The notes: generated by a model from the sequence alone, not told the origin. DNA of 64,000 nt from Pleurotus ostreatus/Saccharomyces cerevisiae fusant (GCA_024196135.1 JAMQCK010000016.1:124001-188000), one strand, 5' to 3'; shown: positions 1 to 12,091, counted from the first letter of the stretch. Program-made: numbers and translations.

Positions 1-1049
1 GTAGCAAAGCAGGATGGCGTCGTCTTCGAAGTGGATATCCTCCAGGCAAGGAAAGATGGTCGACTCTTGCGGTATGGGTTCGGGACGATTGATAGACTGA
101 TTAACATTGTATTCGACGCTGATGTGGCAGGAGCGCACGGTGGCGCTACACGCCATCATCGCGCGAAGGAGAGATTCGAACGCGACATCAAGTCCTCCGG
201 CGTAGTTGATAGTTAGGTCAGTGATGGACCATAGTCGTGGCAATTCGAAGGTCACTATCGGGGGAACAACGTCGATATGAAGGCTGGTCACGTTCGGCGC
301 ATTCTGGAAGTTAGGGAGAGTCATCGTTTGTCGGGTGTCTGCAACAAGGGGCCAAATAAGTAGATGGACAGGGTTTGCAATGCAGGAAAAGAGCAAGTGG
401 CAAGGTTGGCATAACCGGAAAGCGGCAAGTCATAGAAACTAGCCCGCTTCCATCGGTGCGATAGCGTACGAAGCAATAGCCAAGCATCGTCACTCCCCCA
501 GAAATTGTCCCACCAGGCATAGGACATCGGAAGTCCGTACGCGAGGGTGCCCATCTGTACGTCTACGTCCAGAGGCACCTGCGCTGTCCTTTCCACATCC
601 TCCTCGAGGGCGAGCAGACTAGCTTCTCCGACTGATGGCCAATGGTTCCACGCTTCAAGCCGGAGTCTTGACCATAGCCTGGGTGTGTCGAATGCGACGT
701 TTCGCCAAAGGCGACACACGCACGCGAAGTTGGGGCTGCGTTGTCCAGCGTACGCTTGCTCCCAGTTATCCGGGACGGTCAGTAGGAAGATCATCGAGAG
801 AGCTTCAGAAGGCAAGCGGCGACATGGTGACAGAAGGGCGTTATTGAGCGCAATCTGCTCCCGAACGGCGGCCCGTTGTTCAAGGAGACTGGATATCTGC
901 TCGCCGATCTGGACGTCTATGCTGGGTAGCTCTTCCGCCGTTTCCTTGATTTTCGCCGTCTCTTCCTCACTGGGCACATAAGCAGTGCGGTGCAAGGGGA
1001 TATTGGCGATCGTTTGTGCGTAAGACAAAACGTGGTCCGTGGAATGCAT
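1..1049 (-). CDS. F-box domain protein, agaricomycete type (partial, runs off left edge)
   Basis: The protein starts at the ATG at 1049 and runs toward the left edge. Residues around 60-110 form an F-box: the motif RRLPSEALSMIFL is followed by VCRLWRNVAFDTPRLW, the usual helix pair of agaricomycete F-box proteins. Upstream is a helical stretch (EEETAKIKETAEELPS and on) that commonly precedes the box. Downstream are leucine-rich segments (FPALQTLSIYL, and after the break NVTSLHIDVV and ITDLTINYAGG). Such proteins are expected to be SCF substrate adaptors that bind Skp1 through the F-box. The frame used up to 321 ends in a stop, while clear homologous coding continues to base 1 in another frame. 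I could not find an acceptable intron of normal length there, so this may be a 1-2 nt frameshift, a decayed gene or an unusual intron. The family call is secure; the integrity of the gene is not. Confidence 0.72.
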
Positions 1050-1413
1050 GTTACAGAACCTGAGGCCAGTTGAGTAACGGGACACAGTGCACGGCTGGCA
1101 GACGCACGAGTTGAACAATTTCGCAACCTGTGAAGTAATTGTCGCGTTCGAGCTGAAGGTTGTCGCTGAAGTCGATGGTGGTTCTGGTCAAGGTGTGTAT
1201 CGGCATCGCGTGCACTTGGCGAACTGCAAAGTTACCTAATAATAAAAAGTCGCGATGCCCCCGCATTTACCTCGTGTATCGGAACGTTGCAGATCGAACT
1301 GGACAGCGGGTTTTGCATGAGCGTCGCCATACAGAACTCAACTTTGATGTCGGAACCAGAATAAAGCTTGTTAGTGTAGAAGTCATTGCTGAGTATTCCA
1401 AATCTACCGACGG
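1050..1413. other. Intergenic spacer between the two minus-strand genes
   Basis: Upstream of the left-edge F-box gene and downstream of the TUL1 stop. It should hold the TUL1 3' UTR and the F-box promoter. I see no further coding region here. Confidence 0.5.
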
Positions 1414-4400
1414 TTACAACGGTGGTAACGGTCGCCGACACTGAGGACATATATTCTTAATCGCAAGCCACCTTTCCAGGCATTTGGTATGCTGAGAAGC
1501 GTCATCCTCAATACGTGCACATCACGCGAGATCGAAAGCGGCGACTCACGAATAAATGGTGGCACGGCGCCAGACTGTATTCCTTACGCGCACCGCGGAG
1601 CGGGGCCATCGACGCCTCCTTCTCCCCTAGCCCGCCTTCACCCCCGATATCTATCGCTTCCATGCATATAGCGCAGTCACCGAGGGCAGCTTCGAGGTCT
1701 GTGGGTAGGGGTGGGTGGTAGTCGTAGACGTCATTACGGGTGGCGAGCTATGCAGACGTTGTTAGCCTCAATATGTCAGGCCCCTTGTGCGAAACGCCAC
1801 TTACCCGCGCCGGCATGAAGAACGTCGGTCCGACCCAGCTCTGTAGGATCACGACCCCTGCCTGCAAGAACATGAACAGCACCAATGGTCGTGCCCACGC
1901 TTCATGCATCGTCAGCTACTCGCACTATCATCGCGACAACGGCCTCACCTCTTTCCCCAATCTCGAACACATTCCCCTCGTTTGCCAGGAAGTAGAGCAG
2001 ATGCGCAGACCGCAGGATCGTCGTGCCGAGAATGTACTCCGCGGGACGACCGAGGCTGGGGCCCGATGCAATGTCTCCGTCTCCCGCCGCTGTGGTGCGC
2101 ACGACGGAGAGGCCACCGAGCGCACTCGGCCGACCACGGCGGAACGCACGGTAGATCTCTGGCAACCACATAAAGCCGTGAGTGCAGAAGGCGAAAACGG
2201 CAGTGACCTGTAACACATTGTGTTAGCGTCTGACTGTAAAGGTGAACAGAGGACGAAGACTGACCTGAGGCGACACCAGAATCCGCGCCGTCAACACCAG
2301 CATACCGAAGGTTACCAGCCATATTCTCGCCGCCGGGTCATTCCGCACATGGCGCCAGAAGAAGCTAAGGAAGGACTCGCGCGCTGGTAGAGCCAGTGCG
2401 GGGGTTGGTGGTGTTGTCGCTGGTGGCGTGCCCTGCGCCGCAGGCGAGCCTCCCGCTGCTCCCAAAGGCGACCCAGTATCAGAAACCGTCACGGACGACG
2501 TGGTAACACGTATTTGCGTTTGCTGGGTAGCAGTAGCGCGTCTAGCCTCTGCCTCCCGACGACGGGCGGCGGCCATAGCCGCGGCGGCTTCACGTTCGGG
2601 TCGTTGTATTTCCCAGATGAGGCCGGTCAGGCGCTATATATGGAGTGAGACCACTCGGCCGGAGTGACAGTGGACAAAAACCTACTCCTTCCAGCACGGC
2701 CAAGCTCGCACACACCACGGCAGCACCCAACAGCGCGATCCCCGAGCGACCTGTGCGTGGAGATGTGTTGTGAGCCGAATGTTCTCATCCATTACGCAGG
2801 ATGACCTCTCACCATGGCTGATCAGCGCTACCGTCACATGCCCCACAAACGACACCGCGTCCACCGCAAGCTGGGGCAATATAGAGAAGGCCGAGTGCGC
2901 AGACAGCGCGGAGACCCCAATCTCGCGCAGCCGTCGGACGTGTCGCTGGAGGAGGATGAGATGCGAGAGGTAGGCGAGAAAGGCGAGCGCGGCGTCTGAA
3001 CGAATTTGTCAGCCAGTATCTAAAGCAACCGAAGGACAGCATGGCTTACATAGATTGATCCTGCGGGAGACGATGGCTGCGAGGATTCCCTCGAGGGCGC
3101 CCGTATAAACAGGCGCATCCTCTTTGTCCTTCCCTTCCGTCCCTGAAGGTAGGTCGACTCCCCACTCGCGCTCACCTGAGGCAGAGGTCAGCAATCATTT
3201 TCACTATGGATGCATAGCCCGGCATACCACGCTCCCCAAATACGCCCATAACCCCACACCCCGGACTGATCATGGCGCCCTTGAGGCGTAACGGTGGTGG
3301 CGGGATGGTATCCGCGCCTGTTGGGTGCACGAGTGCAGCTTCGAGCTCGGCGAGCTGCGAGCGAGGGACGCCAACCTGAAGATTATCATTAGTCCGAGGC
3401 ATCAACGCAGGTCAATGACGAGAGGACGCACATTCTCCACCTGCCCAAACACCGCAAACGAGCATCGAGGCTCGCCCGTAATTGGATCGTACAGTCGCGT
3501 GGTCGTTCCATTGCCATCTTTGCTCTCCTCGGTCTTCCCCTCGCCCACAGCACCCCTATGATAGCCGCCAGCCCAATCGTCGAAACCGCTCCCCTCTGCT
3601 CCCTCTCCCGGCGGATGATCCTCGCTGTACGAGCCCTCCGTGATCGCCTCCCATCCCTCCTTCTCAAAACTCCGTACACGCCTCGCCAGCTCTTCCTTCA
3701 CTAAGCGCGCCACGGCGCCACGGATGTGCGTAGGGACAAGCGCGGGGAGGAGTCGGAGGTCGGGTGAGGTGGACGATGAGGGGGAGGAAGAGGCGAGTCC
3801 GTACACGGCGCCGGACCGTGTGAGGTGAAGGCCGAGGAAGGGCAGGGAAGTGGATTGCTCTTCAAAGTCAGAGGCGGTTTCATTCGTAGCGTTGGTAATT
3901 GGGAGCGGGTCAGGCTTGGTTCGTAGGTCGATGGAGCCCTGCGTAAGATGTCAGCTTTATTGTAACCGATGAAGAAACAAGTGGACGCACAGAAAGCAGC
4001 GCCACACCACCCAAAGCACGTCGGTCGCGTACATGTTCACTCTCCTCTTCGCCTTCCGCGACGGTCTCGGCGGCACTAGCATCCAAAGTCCATCCCTCGA
4101 GGAATGCATCGCTCTCGACAACAGGGTACCCAGGTATGGGGTAGTCATCTACACTTAGAGTGATTCGGCGCGCGTCGTGCCATGGCCATGGGTTTGCCGC
4201 GTCCTCTGTGTCCCCCGATGTCTCTGTTGAGTTGTTTGCTACTGCAGAGGACTCTGATAATGTGGTACTTGATGACTCCGCTGTACGTGTGGAGGGAAAT
4301 ATACCGAAAAGGGATAGAGCGGTAAGGTTGACCGACGGCTTCGGTGGAGGGGGCGGCGGAAGCTCCTTCATGAGGGGGTGTCGTTCGACGTCGGCAAGGA

Positions 4401-5165
4401 ATGTACGCGCAAGGTGATACCAAGAAGGCAGGTCTTGCGTTGATTCACTACGTCCTTCCAGTAGCGCTTCCGCGGGCAGGGAGGTGGACTGCACGACAGG
4501 AGATACGGGAGGCGTAACATTCCAGAAGCCAATGGGTCCGCGGAAGAGGGCACTCAGATTGGAGTAGTAGACACCATCGGGGTGATGACCCGGATGAGCA
4601 GGCTGATAGGCCTCTTCGAGGTTCAGGGTTTGGAGGAGTTGACCGAGGATAGGTGGTCGCTCGGCGAGCCAGAACAACGACGAGATGGTGGTGACATTCT
4701 CGGGAGGTATGGTGGGATGAGCTGGATATCTATGAGATAGATGCACGTAGAGGGGCGGGGGAAACGCACAGGTGTTCATGTGTTCTACCCATAAGCTGTA
4801 GTTCCCCGCGCGATCTCGCATCGCGGCGAGTGCGCCTTGGTAGCGGGCGCGAGCTGTCCAGAAGTCTTCTGCGGGTGCGGTGCCTGCATATCGTCAGGTC
4901 AGCGCCATTTGACATCGAACCAGCAAGGCTACAACGCACCTGAATTCAAGAAGAACAGCATGGCGCTTATGAAGAGAAAGCTCCTCATGGGCGACCTTTG
5001 ACGCGGATCGCCAGCGACAAACTCATCTTCAGGAAATGCAGGGGAAGGGAGGATCGTCGTGCGGGGTGCTGCAGCCGGCGTTGGTGCATTGCCCGTTCCA
5101 TTGTCATTAGGCGCCGATGCCCCATCCCCGCGTCCAACGCTGTTCGGTCCTACGGGTTCAGACAT
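1414..5165 (-). CDS. TUL1: DSC complex RING E3 ubiquitin ligase, Tul1/DscA-like, multi-exon
   Basis: Membrane-embedded RING ligase of the fungal Golgi/endosomal DSC complex, which in known fungi ubiquitinates membrane proteins and takes part in SREBP cleavage. The start at 5165 is followed by a hydrophobic segment (FLFISAMLFFLNSG) and a long lumenal domain beginning EDFWTARARYQG, with potential N-glycosylation sites. A SPGCGVMGVFGE segment precedes several membrane helices between about 3050 and 1750, with the family-typical IWEIQRPE linker and SLRPLFTF region. The C-terminus is a RING-H2 finger: CAIC, then APCHHLFHTKC after splicing, then CPQCRRPLPPL and the TAA at 1414-1416. The last intron (about 1499-1549) splits the RING just after the PCHHLF residues. 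At least eight introns are needed, with GTGCGT or GTGAG-type donors. The family assignment is firm; exact internal exon ends are not verified. Confidence 0.88.
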
Positions 5166-5504
5166 CGCGCAGGGGCGAACGAGAGAAGTTGAGAGGTATA
5201 TCCAAGATTAATGCAGCATCTATTGTGACGAGGGATCCAGAGTGGGGACGAGAGAGGGGATATCAAGGGAGGAGATGGTGTACGAGACGAAGGCGCGCGC
5301 CACGCACAGCTCAGATGGCCGGCATTGTCGGTATGTCCGGCCCGAAGGTCACTGCATCCGCTCGGCCAAGTCCGCTTCGTCCTTGTTCCGAACCCTCATC
5401 TCCCTGACCCTCGTCGAAAAGACTGGAGTGCCCATCCTTTTTCACCCTTGGCCACAAACAGCACAGTACGCTAACGCTAGTCACCGTCTGCTGGACGAGT
5501 TCTG
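5166..5504. promoter_or_regulatory. Divergent spacer between TUL1 and an F-box gene
   Basis: 339 bp between two diverging starts, so it should contain both promoters. No convincing TATA box or coding region was seen. Confidence 0.45.
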
Positions 5505-7127
5505 ATGCCTCAGCAGCCAGTAATCATGCTCGTCGACCAGTTGCAAGCTCATCGCCACACCACGACTCTTTGCACAAAATGCGGGCATTCAATCTCCTCT
5601 GCCACGTCTTCCGTTCCCATCGAATCCATTCGAAAACCAGACTACCCAACGATGGAGAATGCTCGCGCCATCCAGCAGACCATTCTCTTGGAAGAGGCTG
5701 TCGTTGCCACATACGCACAGACCATCCGCGCCACGCGCAAGATACTCAAGGATCTGCTGCGGGAGAAGAAATTTCTTATCTCCCATCTCGGGCGCAAGCG
5801 CGCGCTCGTCGCTCCCATACGGCGCCTCCCTACCGAGATCATGCTCATCATCCTCAAGATGTCGGTCGCGGATACCTATGACCGCGAAGCGGGCGCCTTT
5901 CGTGTCCTAAATCACCCCGTCTTGCAAGTCTGCCGTTTCTGGCGCAACCTCGTGCTGGACACCCCACAGCTGTGGACGCATATCAGGATTTATCCACTAT
6001 ACGACTACTTCTATCAAGAACAGATGCTGAAGGCCTACTTGCAGCGTTCCCAAACGCTGCCGATCGATATCTACCTGCTCTCCAACGACGCTACGATGCA
6101 TCTTCGGACCTACGACGACGATTTTGATATTTGGGAGCCGTTGGAAGACGTGGAAGGGCTGCTGCTGTCTTGCGCGCACCGCTGGAGGACCTTCCAGATC
6201 GAGGTTCTTACCGACTGCTTACGAAAGCCGAGAGAGCCAGTGAACCTCCCGCTGCTCACGTCGTTGCATCTTTACGCCAGCTACCGATGGATCAATCTGT
6301 TCAAGGACTGCCCCGCTCTCTCCACCGTCGAACTGCGCGGGGCCGTTGACCCTCTCCTCCATGATCTGCCGTGGGCCCAGATCAGCGAGCTACACATTAC
6401 CAAACTCTTACACGTTCCTATGGACAATTTCTTGAAGCTGTTGTCGACTTGCCAGTCTCTGCGTTGCCTCACACTCTATGTGGAAGAAGGGGGACCGCAA
6501 GCGAGCCAAGGGAATACCGCTATCTTACCCGCGCTCGAGTATCTCGAGGTTCACGGCTCGGCTGGTGGCCTGCTCAACCGGCTGATTGTGCCCAACCTTC
6601 GCGAATTCAACGCCGTTTCGGGACACCACGTTCACCCGCACACCATGCCTCCGAATGCAGGCTACCATGCACTACTGGCTCTCACAACATGGAATGACGC
6701 GACCATCGGTGACAACCTAACCACCTTGTCCCTCGAGACGACGACTTGTGACGACCGCGAGTGGACGAAGCTGTTCACGCACTATGCTGCTATCTCCCGA
6801 CTACGTATCGTGGATCCTCCCTTCGGAAAGGAGTCTGCAGGCCTGAGTCTCCTCGAGACACTTGTCGCTCACCCTGAACTACTCTCTCACCTCACTCGCC
6901 TTGACTTTCCGACTATGTGTATCGCATCGCCAGAGGATTTGCAGGTACTGGTGGATCTCATGAAGCAGCGGGCGTCCACTGGCAATGGGGGCAAGCTCGA
7001 GCAAATCAACGTGGAAGCAGTAGAAAGGATAGACCTGGTCGACCAGATACTTCGCCTTCGGGAGCAAGGGATCTGTGCGTATGCTCAGGAGCCGCCCAAC
7101 CTGCGTCGACCTGGGGCTATATATTGA
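5505..7127 (+). CDS. F-box protein, single exon, 540 aa
   Basis: Uninterrupted 540-residue protein beginning at the ATG at 5505; an in-frame Met at residue 8 is an alternative start. An N-terminal CTKCGHS segment precedes a coiled helical region (about residues 50-105). The F-box follows at about 107-160 with RRLPTEIMLIILK and VCRFWRNLVLDTPQLWTHI. The rest consists of degenerate leucine-rich repeats (LPLLTSLHLYA, CPALSTVELRG, LPALEYLEVHG). The predicted role is a substrate receptor of an SCF ubiquitin ligase; the substrate cannot be told. It has the same architecture as the left-edge gene, and Agaricomycetes carry large families of such proteins. The intron-free frame differs from the intron-rich genes around it, which is usual for this family. 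Confidence 0.85.
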   Translation: MPQQPVIMLVDQLQAHRHTTTLCTKCGHSISSATSSVPIESIRKPDYPTMENARAIQQTILLEEAVVATYAQTIRATRKILKDLLREKKFLISHLGRKRALVAPIRRLPTEIMLIILKMSVADTYDREAGAFRVLNHPVLQVCRFWRNLVLDTPQLWTHIRIYPLYDYFYQEQMLKAYLQRSQTLPIDIYLLSNDATMHLRTYDDDFDIWEPLEDVEGLLLSCAHRWRTFQIEVLTDCLRKPREPVNLPLLTSLHLYASYRWINLFKDCPALSTVELRGAVDPLLHDLPWAQISELHITKLLHVPMDNFLKLLSTCQSLRCLTLYVEEGGPQASQGNTAILPALEYLEVHGSAGGLLNRLIVPNLREFNAVSGHHVHPHTMPPNAGYHALLALTTWNDATIGDNLTTLSLETTTCDDREWTKLFTHYAAISRLRIVDPPFGKESAGLSLLETLVAHPELLSHLTRLDFPTMCIASPEDLQVLVDLMKQRASTGNGGKLEQINVEAVERIDLVDQILRLREQGICAYAQEPPNLRRPGAIY

Positions 7128-7591
7128 AGAGAACATCGACCTCTCCGAGGGTGGCCGGCAACTAAATCCTCCGACGTTGTGAGGGCTGAGTGCGCTGTAT
7201 ACATGCTGTTGGCTGACTTGAATATCAGAAGAGGATGAGTGGACGATGGAGAGGACAGGGAATAGGGAAAAGTTGTGAGCGCCGTAAGCGCGCTCAGCGT
7301 CCGGCAGGACCGGACCGGACGTTGCCGGGCGGTCCGTTGTCGCCCACGCATTCTTCTCCCCAACACTCGTCGCAGTCCATTCCTTCTTCACACGCGTGCG
7401 CACAGCACCTATATACCTGCTCAGAATACACTTCCATAAATCCTATTCACCTCAGGACACCGCAATCAGAACTGCTGTAGACGTGGACTGCCGGCCGTGG
7501 CTGTTCGTAAGCTTCGCGACAGTGCCCCGCCCTCTTGACGATAAGTATCTCCCTGCTGCGAGTCTCACTCAATTCATAAGGACGACCATCT
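7128..7591. other. Intergenic spacer, likely promoter of the following gene
   Basis: Between two plus-strand genes. A TATATA string near 7411-7416 lies about 180 bp ahead of the next ATG and could be a core promoter. Nothing else was recognised. Confidence 0.35.
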
Positions 7592-9124
7592 ATGATCGTC
7601 ACCGACAAACCACCCTCCCCTTCGCCCGCAGCAGCAGACACGAACATGCCAGAAGAAGACGCGCCGCCGCCCTCGTACGACGCTGTGGCGTCGACGTCCT
7701 ACGTCGCAGGCAGCAGCAAGCCCCCTGCGACAGAAAAGCCTTCCGTCCCCCACGCCAGCTCCTCATCTTCATCCTACCCAACCCCCCTCCACTCACCCAA
7801 ACCCTCCTCGTCCTCGTCGCCCTCCAAGCCCAGCTTCGCCTCCCCCCTCTTCGGCCTGCTCCCCTCCAAGTCCTCCCGCGAGGTCCGCACGACCGTGAAG
7901 GCGCTCATCCAGGACATCATCGTGCAGCAGTCTCCCCCGGAGGCCTGTCGCGGCATCCTCCACTCGTGCGCGGAGTCGTGCAAGGCGTACGATATCCCAC
8001 TGCATAGCATCCTCCAAGAGCGCTACATGGAGGAGCACACGCCGTTGTATTGGGCTATCGTCAAGCGTGCGGAGGAACGTCGAACCTCATCCTCATCCTC
8101 CCCACCCACCCCCGACCCCTCCGACCCCTCCGACACCACGCTCATCCTCCTCGCCCTCGCCGCGCCCCTGACCGCCGATACCATCGCCGACATCCGCGCC
8201 GCCTGCCTCGTCTTCTCGGACAACGCGCTCTTCCAGCGGTTGCGCATGGCACCGGAGTTTTTGTCCTTGAGCCCCGCGGAGCAGATCCTGTTCAACGGGG
8301 AGGCGATGGTGCCGGATAGCGTGCGGGTTGAGGATGTGAAGGGGGAGGGCGCGTTCGTGGCCCACATACGGATACCGAAGTTCCAGAGGAGGATGCGGGT
8401 GGCGGGGACGGTGGGGGTGGAGTTTGTTGCGTTAGGTGCGTAGACGAGCTACGTCTTCAGGTCATAGGCATGTGAAGGCTAACGAACATGCACAGGTCGC
8501 ATCTTCCGCCTCGCCTTCCTCATCACGCCCCAGAACGTCCGCCGGCGACATCCGCACCGACCTGGATCATGGTGTCTCTCACTCAGCTTGATGGACGACA
8601 GCTCGCCGACATTCTTCAACGGCAGGCTCATCGTTCCCGATGCGAGGAGGACTGCGAAGGCTATCCCATTGGAAAGTCGCTTGAAGTCCGCCGTCAGCGA
8701 CACGAAAACTTCGCAAGACGCAAATCCCTCGTCGTCAGCCCCGGCACCAACAGACGCGGGTCGGGCCCCATCTTCTGCGAGTCCAACGCCAGACGCATCC
8801 TCCTGGCGCATGCCCGGAGGGCTTAGCACTGCCAGTGGTCGACCGCAGCGCGACCTCACTATCCCGCTCAAGAGTGACGAAGAGCTCGTCCCCATGACGC
8901 GCTTCCGCGGCCGGCGGCGGAACGACGAGATCCTGGTCGAGCTTGAGGAGGGCGCGGGCGGGTTGCAGTTTAGGTGCGTAAGTGGTAAGCTTTAGCTTGA
9001 AGAGGTTGACTGACTTCTGCATTGCCCCAGTGGAAGCCCTTACCTTCACGAAGACGACACGCTGGTCGCGCACCTCGAAGCCAAGTTGGCAAAGCCGGAT
9101 GACTACGAGTGTACAATATGTTGA
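7592..9124 (+). CDS. Conserved unknown protein with PPxY motif and C-terminal CaaX-like box, three exons
   Basis: Family not recognised. Exon 1 starts at the ATG at 7592; Met19 (MPEEDAPPPSYDAV) is an alternative start. It carries a PPSY motif near the N-terminus, of the kind bound by WW domains, then a Ser/Pro-rich stretch and a helical region (KALIQDIIVQ, HTPLYWAIVKR) that resembles ankyrin-type helices. Exon 1 ends at a GTGCGTAGAC donor near 8439. Exon 2 resumes as GRIFRLAFLITPQN, and a second intron (donor GTGCGTAAGT near 8973) leads to the last exon, HEDDTLVAHLEAKLAKPDDY, ending in Cys-Thr-Ile-Cys and TGA at 9122-9124. The last four residues fit a prenylation CaaX pattern. It is convergent with the small PPxY gene at 9580-10464. 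Coding status and splice sites look good; function is unknown. Confidence 0.72.
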
Positions 9125-9579
9125 GGCGCTGTGTCTTTGCATGAGCTCACGCGACGAGCAACATCAAACGATATAGCAATGACGCGACGACACCCGCGCA
9201 TGCATTCCAAGAAATAACTGACACATGTATAGTATAGTAGCGATAACCTCCAACCCTCGAGACCAGCTCGTCGTAGCTCGTAGGAGCCTTTTGTATGTAT
9301 CTAGCATGTACGTAGGGACATATGTAGAATGTACTTACATTCGGAGCGCGAAATGGATAGTATAGGGAATAGCATAATGTAGCGACGCGAGGTGGGATAA
9401 CGGAGCAGAACGTGAGCAAATCAGAAACGAGAACCATCAAGAAAGCAGACGAGCAGGGGACGATGAGATGAGCAAACACGGGACCAGGAAGGAGCAAACA
9501 GAGCGAGATGGAGCAGACGAAGAATGAGGTTCTTAGCAAGCCAAGAAATACAGCGTCAACCGAGCGCGTGAAGGGTAGA
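9125..9579. other. Convergent 3' spacer
   Basis: Lies between two converging genes and should hold both 3' UTRs. It is AT-richer than its surroundings (for example 9165-9300). No gene was seen. Confidence 0.4.
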
Positions 9580-10464
9580 TCAGAAGAGGTTGTGACCCGG
9601 GAACAGCTCGGCCTGACGGCGTTGGGCGAGGTTCTGGCGCACAAAGAGGGCGAAATCCTGCATCGAAGTCAGCAACAAAGTACTCTGGTATGTGTTGTGA
9701 ACTCACAATAATCGTCCTCTCCAAGTCGTTCAACATAGCAACGTCTAGACCGGAGAGGGCATAGTCAATGTCCGCGATGCGCTGGGAGAGCCGCGCGGCG
9801 CGCTGGACGCTGGTGAGGTTGTCCCAGTCGTGCGGGTTGGTGGTGAGAACGGGGTGGAGGTGGTTGGGGCTGGGAGAGAAGGCGGTTGCGGAGGAGTTGG
9901 AGGTGGCCTCGGGATGGGAAACAGCGTCGATGTATTCCGGGGTGGAGATCTGGAGGAGGTGTTGGTTCAGGGCGTGAGGATCGACACAACGGAGAAACGC
10001 ACGACATCCGAGATAGTAATGTTCTCCAGCTCGCTGATCTGGCAAAGGGTGAGATGGGGTCGGATGTAGGCAAGCGAAGACTGGTCGGGGGAGCAAAGAC
10101 GTACCAGGTCTGCGTCTTCGTCCTCGACGCAAGTCCATTCCAGCGGTCGGCGGTAAGGGTGCGTCCGGTATCGGCCATAATCGACGTGCCTGTACGCTGG
10201 AAGACGGGCGGGTGTGATCGCGTCCAATGCAGCCGACGTATACATGGGCGTCGCGGCTTCCGGCGATGCTAGCGAACGTGTGGAGGGAACGTTTGGCGTC
10301 TGACCCGAGTTCAACGCGTCGTGTGTGGTCGAGGGACAAGTGGCATACGTCTGGTAGGGCGGCGCGCTCTCGCTTGTCGTCGAGGGCGACCGTGAAGGTG
10401 CTATCTCCTCGTACGCTGGCGGCGGGGACAGAAACTGCGCGTAGGTATCCTGCATTCCGTCCAT
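9580..10464 (-). CDS. Small PPxY-type protein, family member A (four exons, 238 aa)
   Basis: Unrecognised family with a paralogue (B) at 21208-22002. Exons are 10105-10464, 10005-10040, 9707-9949 and 9580-9657, all with GT..AG borders. The N-terminus has SPPPAYEEIA, a PPxY motif, then a Ser/Thr/Pro-rich stretch, the core LPAYRHVDYGRYRTHPYRRP, a 12-codon micro-exon, a helical segment (ARLSQRIADIDYALSGLDV) and a short C-terminal exon starting DFALFVRQNLAQRR. Every block has a counterpart in B: the core YGRYRTHPYRRP is identical, and the micro-exon is 36 nt in both. A TATAAAAT box on the minus strand at 10549-10556 lies 85 bp upstream of the start. PPxY motifs suggest binding to a WW-domain protein such as a NEDD4/Rsp5-type ligase, but this is inference. 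Confidence 0.8.
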
Positions 10465-10548
10465 TCGATGAATTTGCTGCCTGTCCTTGGCTTGGTAGCG
10501 ATGTGGGCGGGAGCAAGAGCCGATACGCTCTCCGTGAAAAGGTCGAGT

Positions 10549-10556
10549 ATTTTATA
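10549..10556 (-). promoter_or_regulatory. TATA box of family A gene
   Basis: TATAAAAT read on the minus strand, 85 bp upstream of the ATG at 10464. Confidence 0.55.
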
Positions 10557-11968
10557 CCCCGCCCAGACGACGGGCGGGCATAGGGCGCAGCGGCGATCAA
10601 AGTCGGGTTGCTCTTCCTGTCCATCGTCTGCGCTTCCTGTCCCTCGTCTGCCGGCAGTAATACGAATACGGGCCGTACCAGCGGAATTTCGAGCGGCAAA
10701 AACGCTAATTCCGGCGGACCTTGTACACGGTTGGCCTGCAAACTCCTCTTCTGGACGTCCCGAGCCCCATGCGTGTAGTCCTCCGGTTTTCCAGAAGCTT
10801 GACGCCCCTTGCTGGCCTCCGCTGACCGCAAATCTCCTGCGTCTGCAGTATAGGATCTACGCGGAGCAAGGGCCGTGACGTGTTGGAGGCGGTATGATAA
10901 CGAGAGCGTTGTGGCGCCCCGATTCATTATGCGCGGAGGAGTACAGCCTGCGCGGCGGAGCCTGGGCAGAGGGGAACGATTGAAGAGACGGCGCGGCCTG
11001 GATCTTGGGGCGGGGGATCACATCGGCGGCGGGCGGCGTTCCCCAGGGCTTCCAGGCGACAACGAGGCTCCCCGCGCATCATACGACGCGGGGCGCCAGG
11101 CGCGCGGGTGCCGACTTAGAGGGGGCGGGGCTTCGTTCAGTGCTTGCGCGCGTGGTAGGCTCCCTGGTCGCCGCGGTCGTCTGTATGGTGAGTCAGCGCG
11201 TGTTCCCCTCGTTCCCCAGTTCCCTGCTGCTCTCTGTACTGCCTGCTGCCGCTGACAACTTCACCCAGCCAGATCGCGATCATCGTCGCCGGCACCGCGT
11301 CTCGGACGCGACGCACGTGACAACGCGACTTTTGAAGGTCGGTGACTCGAGCGGCGCCCACAACGTCGCTCGACCACCGACCACCACCACGGGGACAACA
11401 GCATACGAGTGGTGACATGCAATGGGATATGTGTGCCATGATGATGTGTGCTCGTCCGATAGACCAAGCTCAAGACAGAAGATGGAAGACATGAAGAGCG
11501 GAAAGTGACATGCGAGATGTCCTCGAGACTTCGCTAGGCGCGGCAGCTTTACAAGAGATGCAGCGCTGGGTAGCAGGCAGCAAGCAGTGCTCGAGGGACT
11601 GAGTTGAGCATGGAAACGCACCTGGCGTCATGTTCGCTTCGCGCGATTCTCCTCTTCCCGCTCCCTCTGGCATCCTCTCATACTCCAAACAGCCGGAAGA
11701 TATTCTTCGCGCGCATTGCCCCCTCTCTTCGCTTGACATTCCGCGTCGGTATGCGATGGCAAGCACCCTATCGTTGTGGTTAATCGCGCCTAGGCGACGT
11801 CTCCAGCGCTGGCGAACCCGCATCTCCTATCCATGGTGAGCATGGGCTGCTTGGATATGTCGGACTCGGAACGAGCGGCGCTGATCACATTCTTGCTGAG
11901 TCTACGTAGACCTGGGTATTTGCCAGACGATATCCCTCCGAGGCGAACGACAAGTATGTCAAGGAATG

Positions 11969-12091
11969 AGCGGGCGGGCGACCGTGCAGCTCGTACGACC
12001 GTGCGTACGCGCGACCGAGCGACCGTGGGGCATTGAGGGAGGTGAGTGAGGGATGCGAGTGAGGGAGGTGAGGGAGTGAGTGAGTGACCGG
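11969..12091. repeat. Two adjacent degenerate simple repeats
   Basis: First, several copies of a CGACCGTG/CGACCGAG unit between about 11969 and 12030. Second, a (GTGAG)(GGA) type tract between 12034 and 12091. Both look like local minisatellite expansion in non-coding DNA. Confidence 0.6.

Noticed and set aside
10875..11415. Two overlapping frames of about 130 residues
   Set aside because: Composition is Gly/Arg-rich with no domain or paralogue; a spliced small membrane protein is possible but not supportable.
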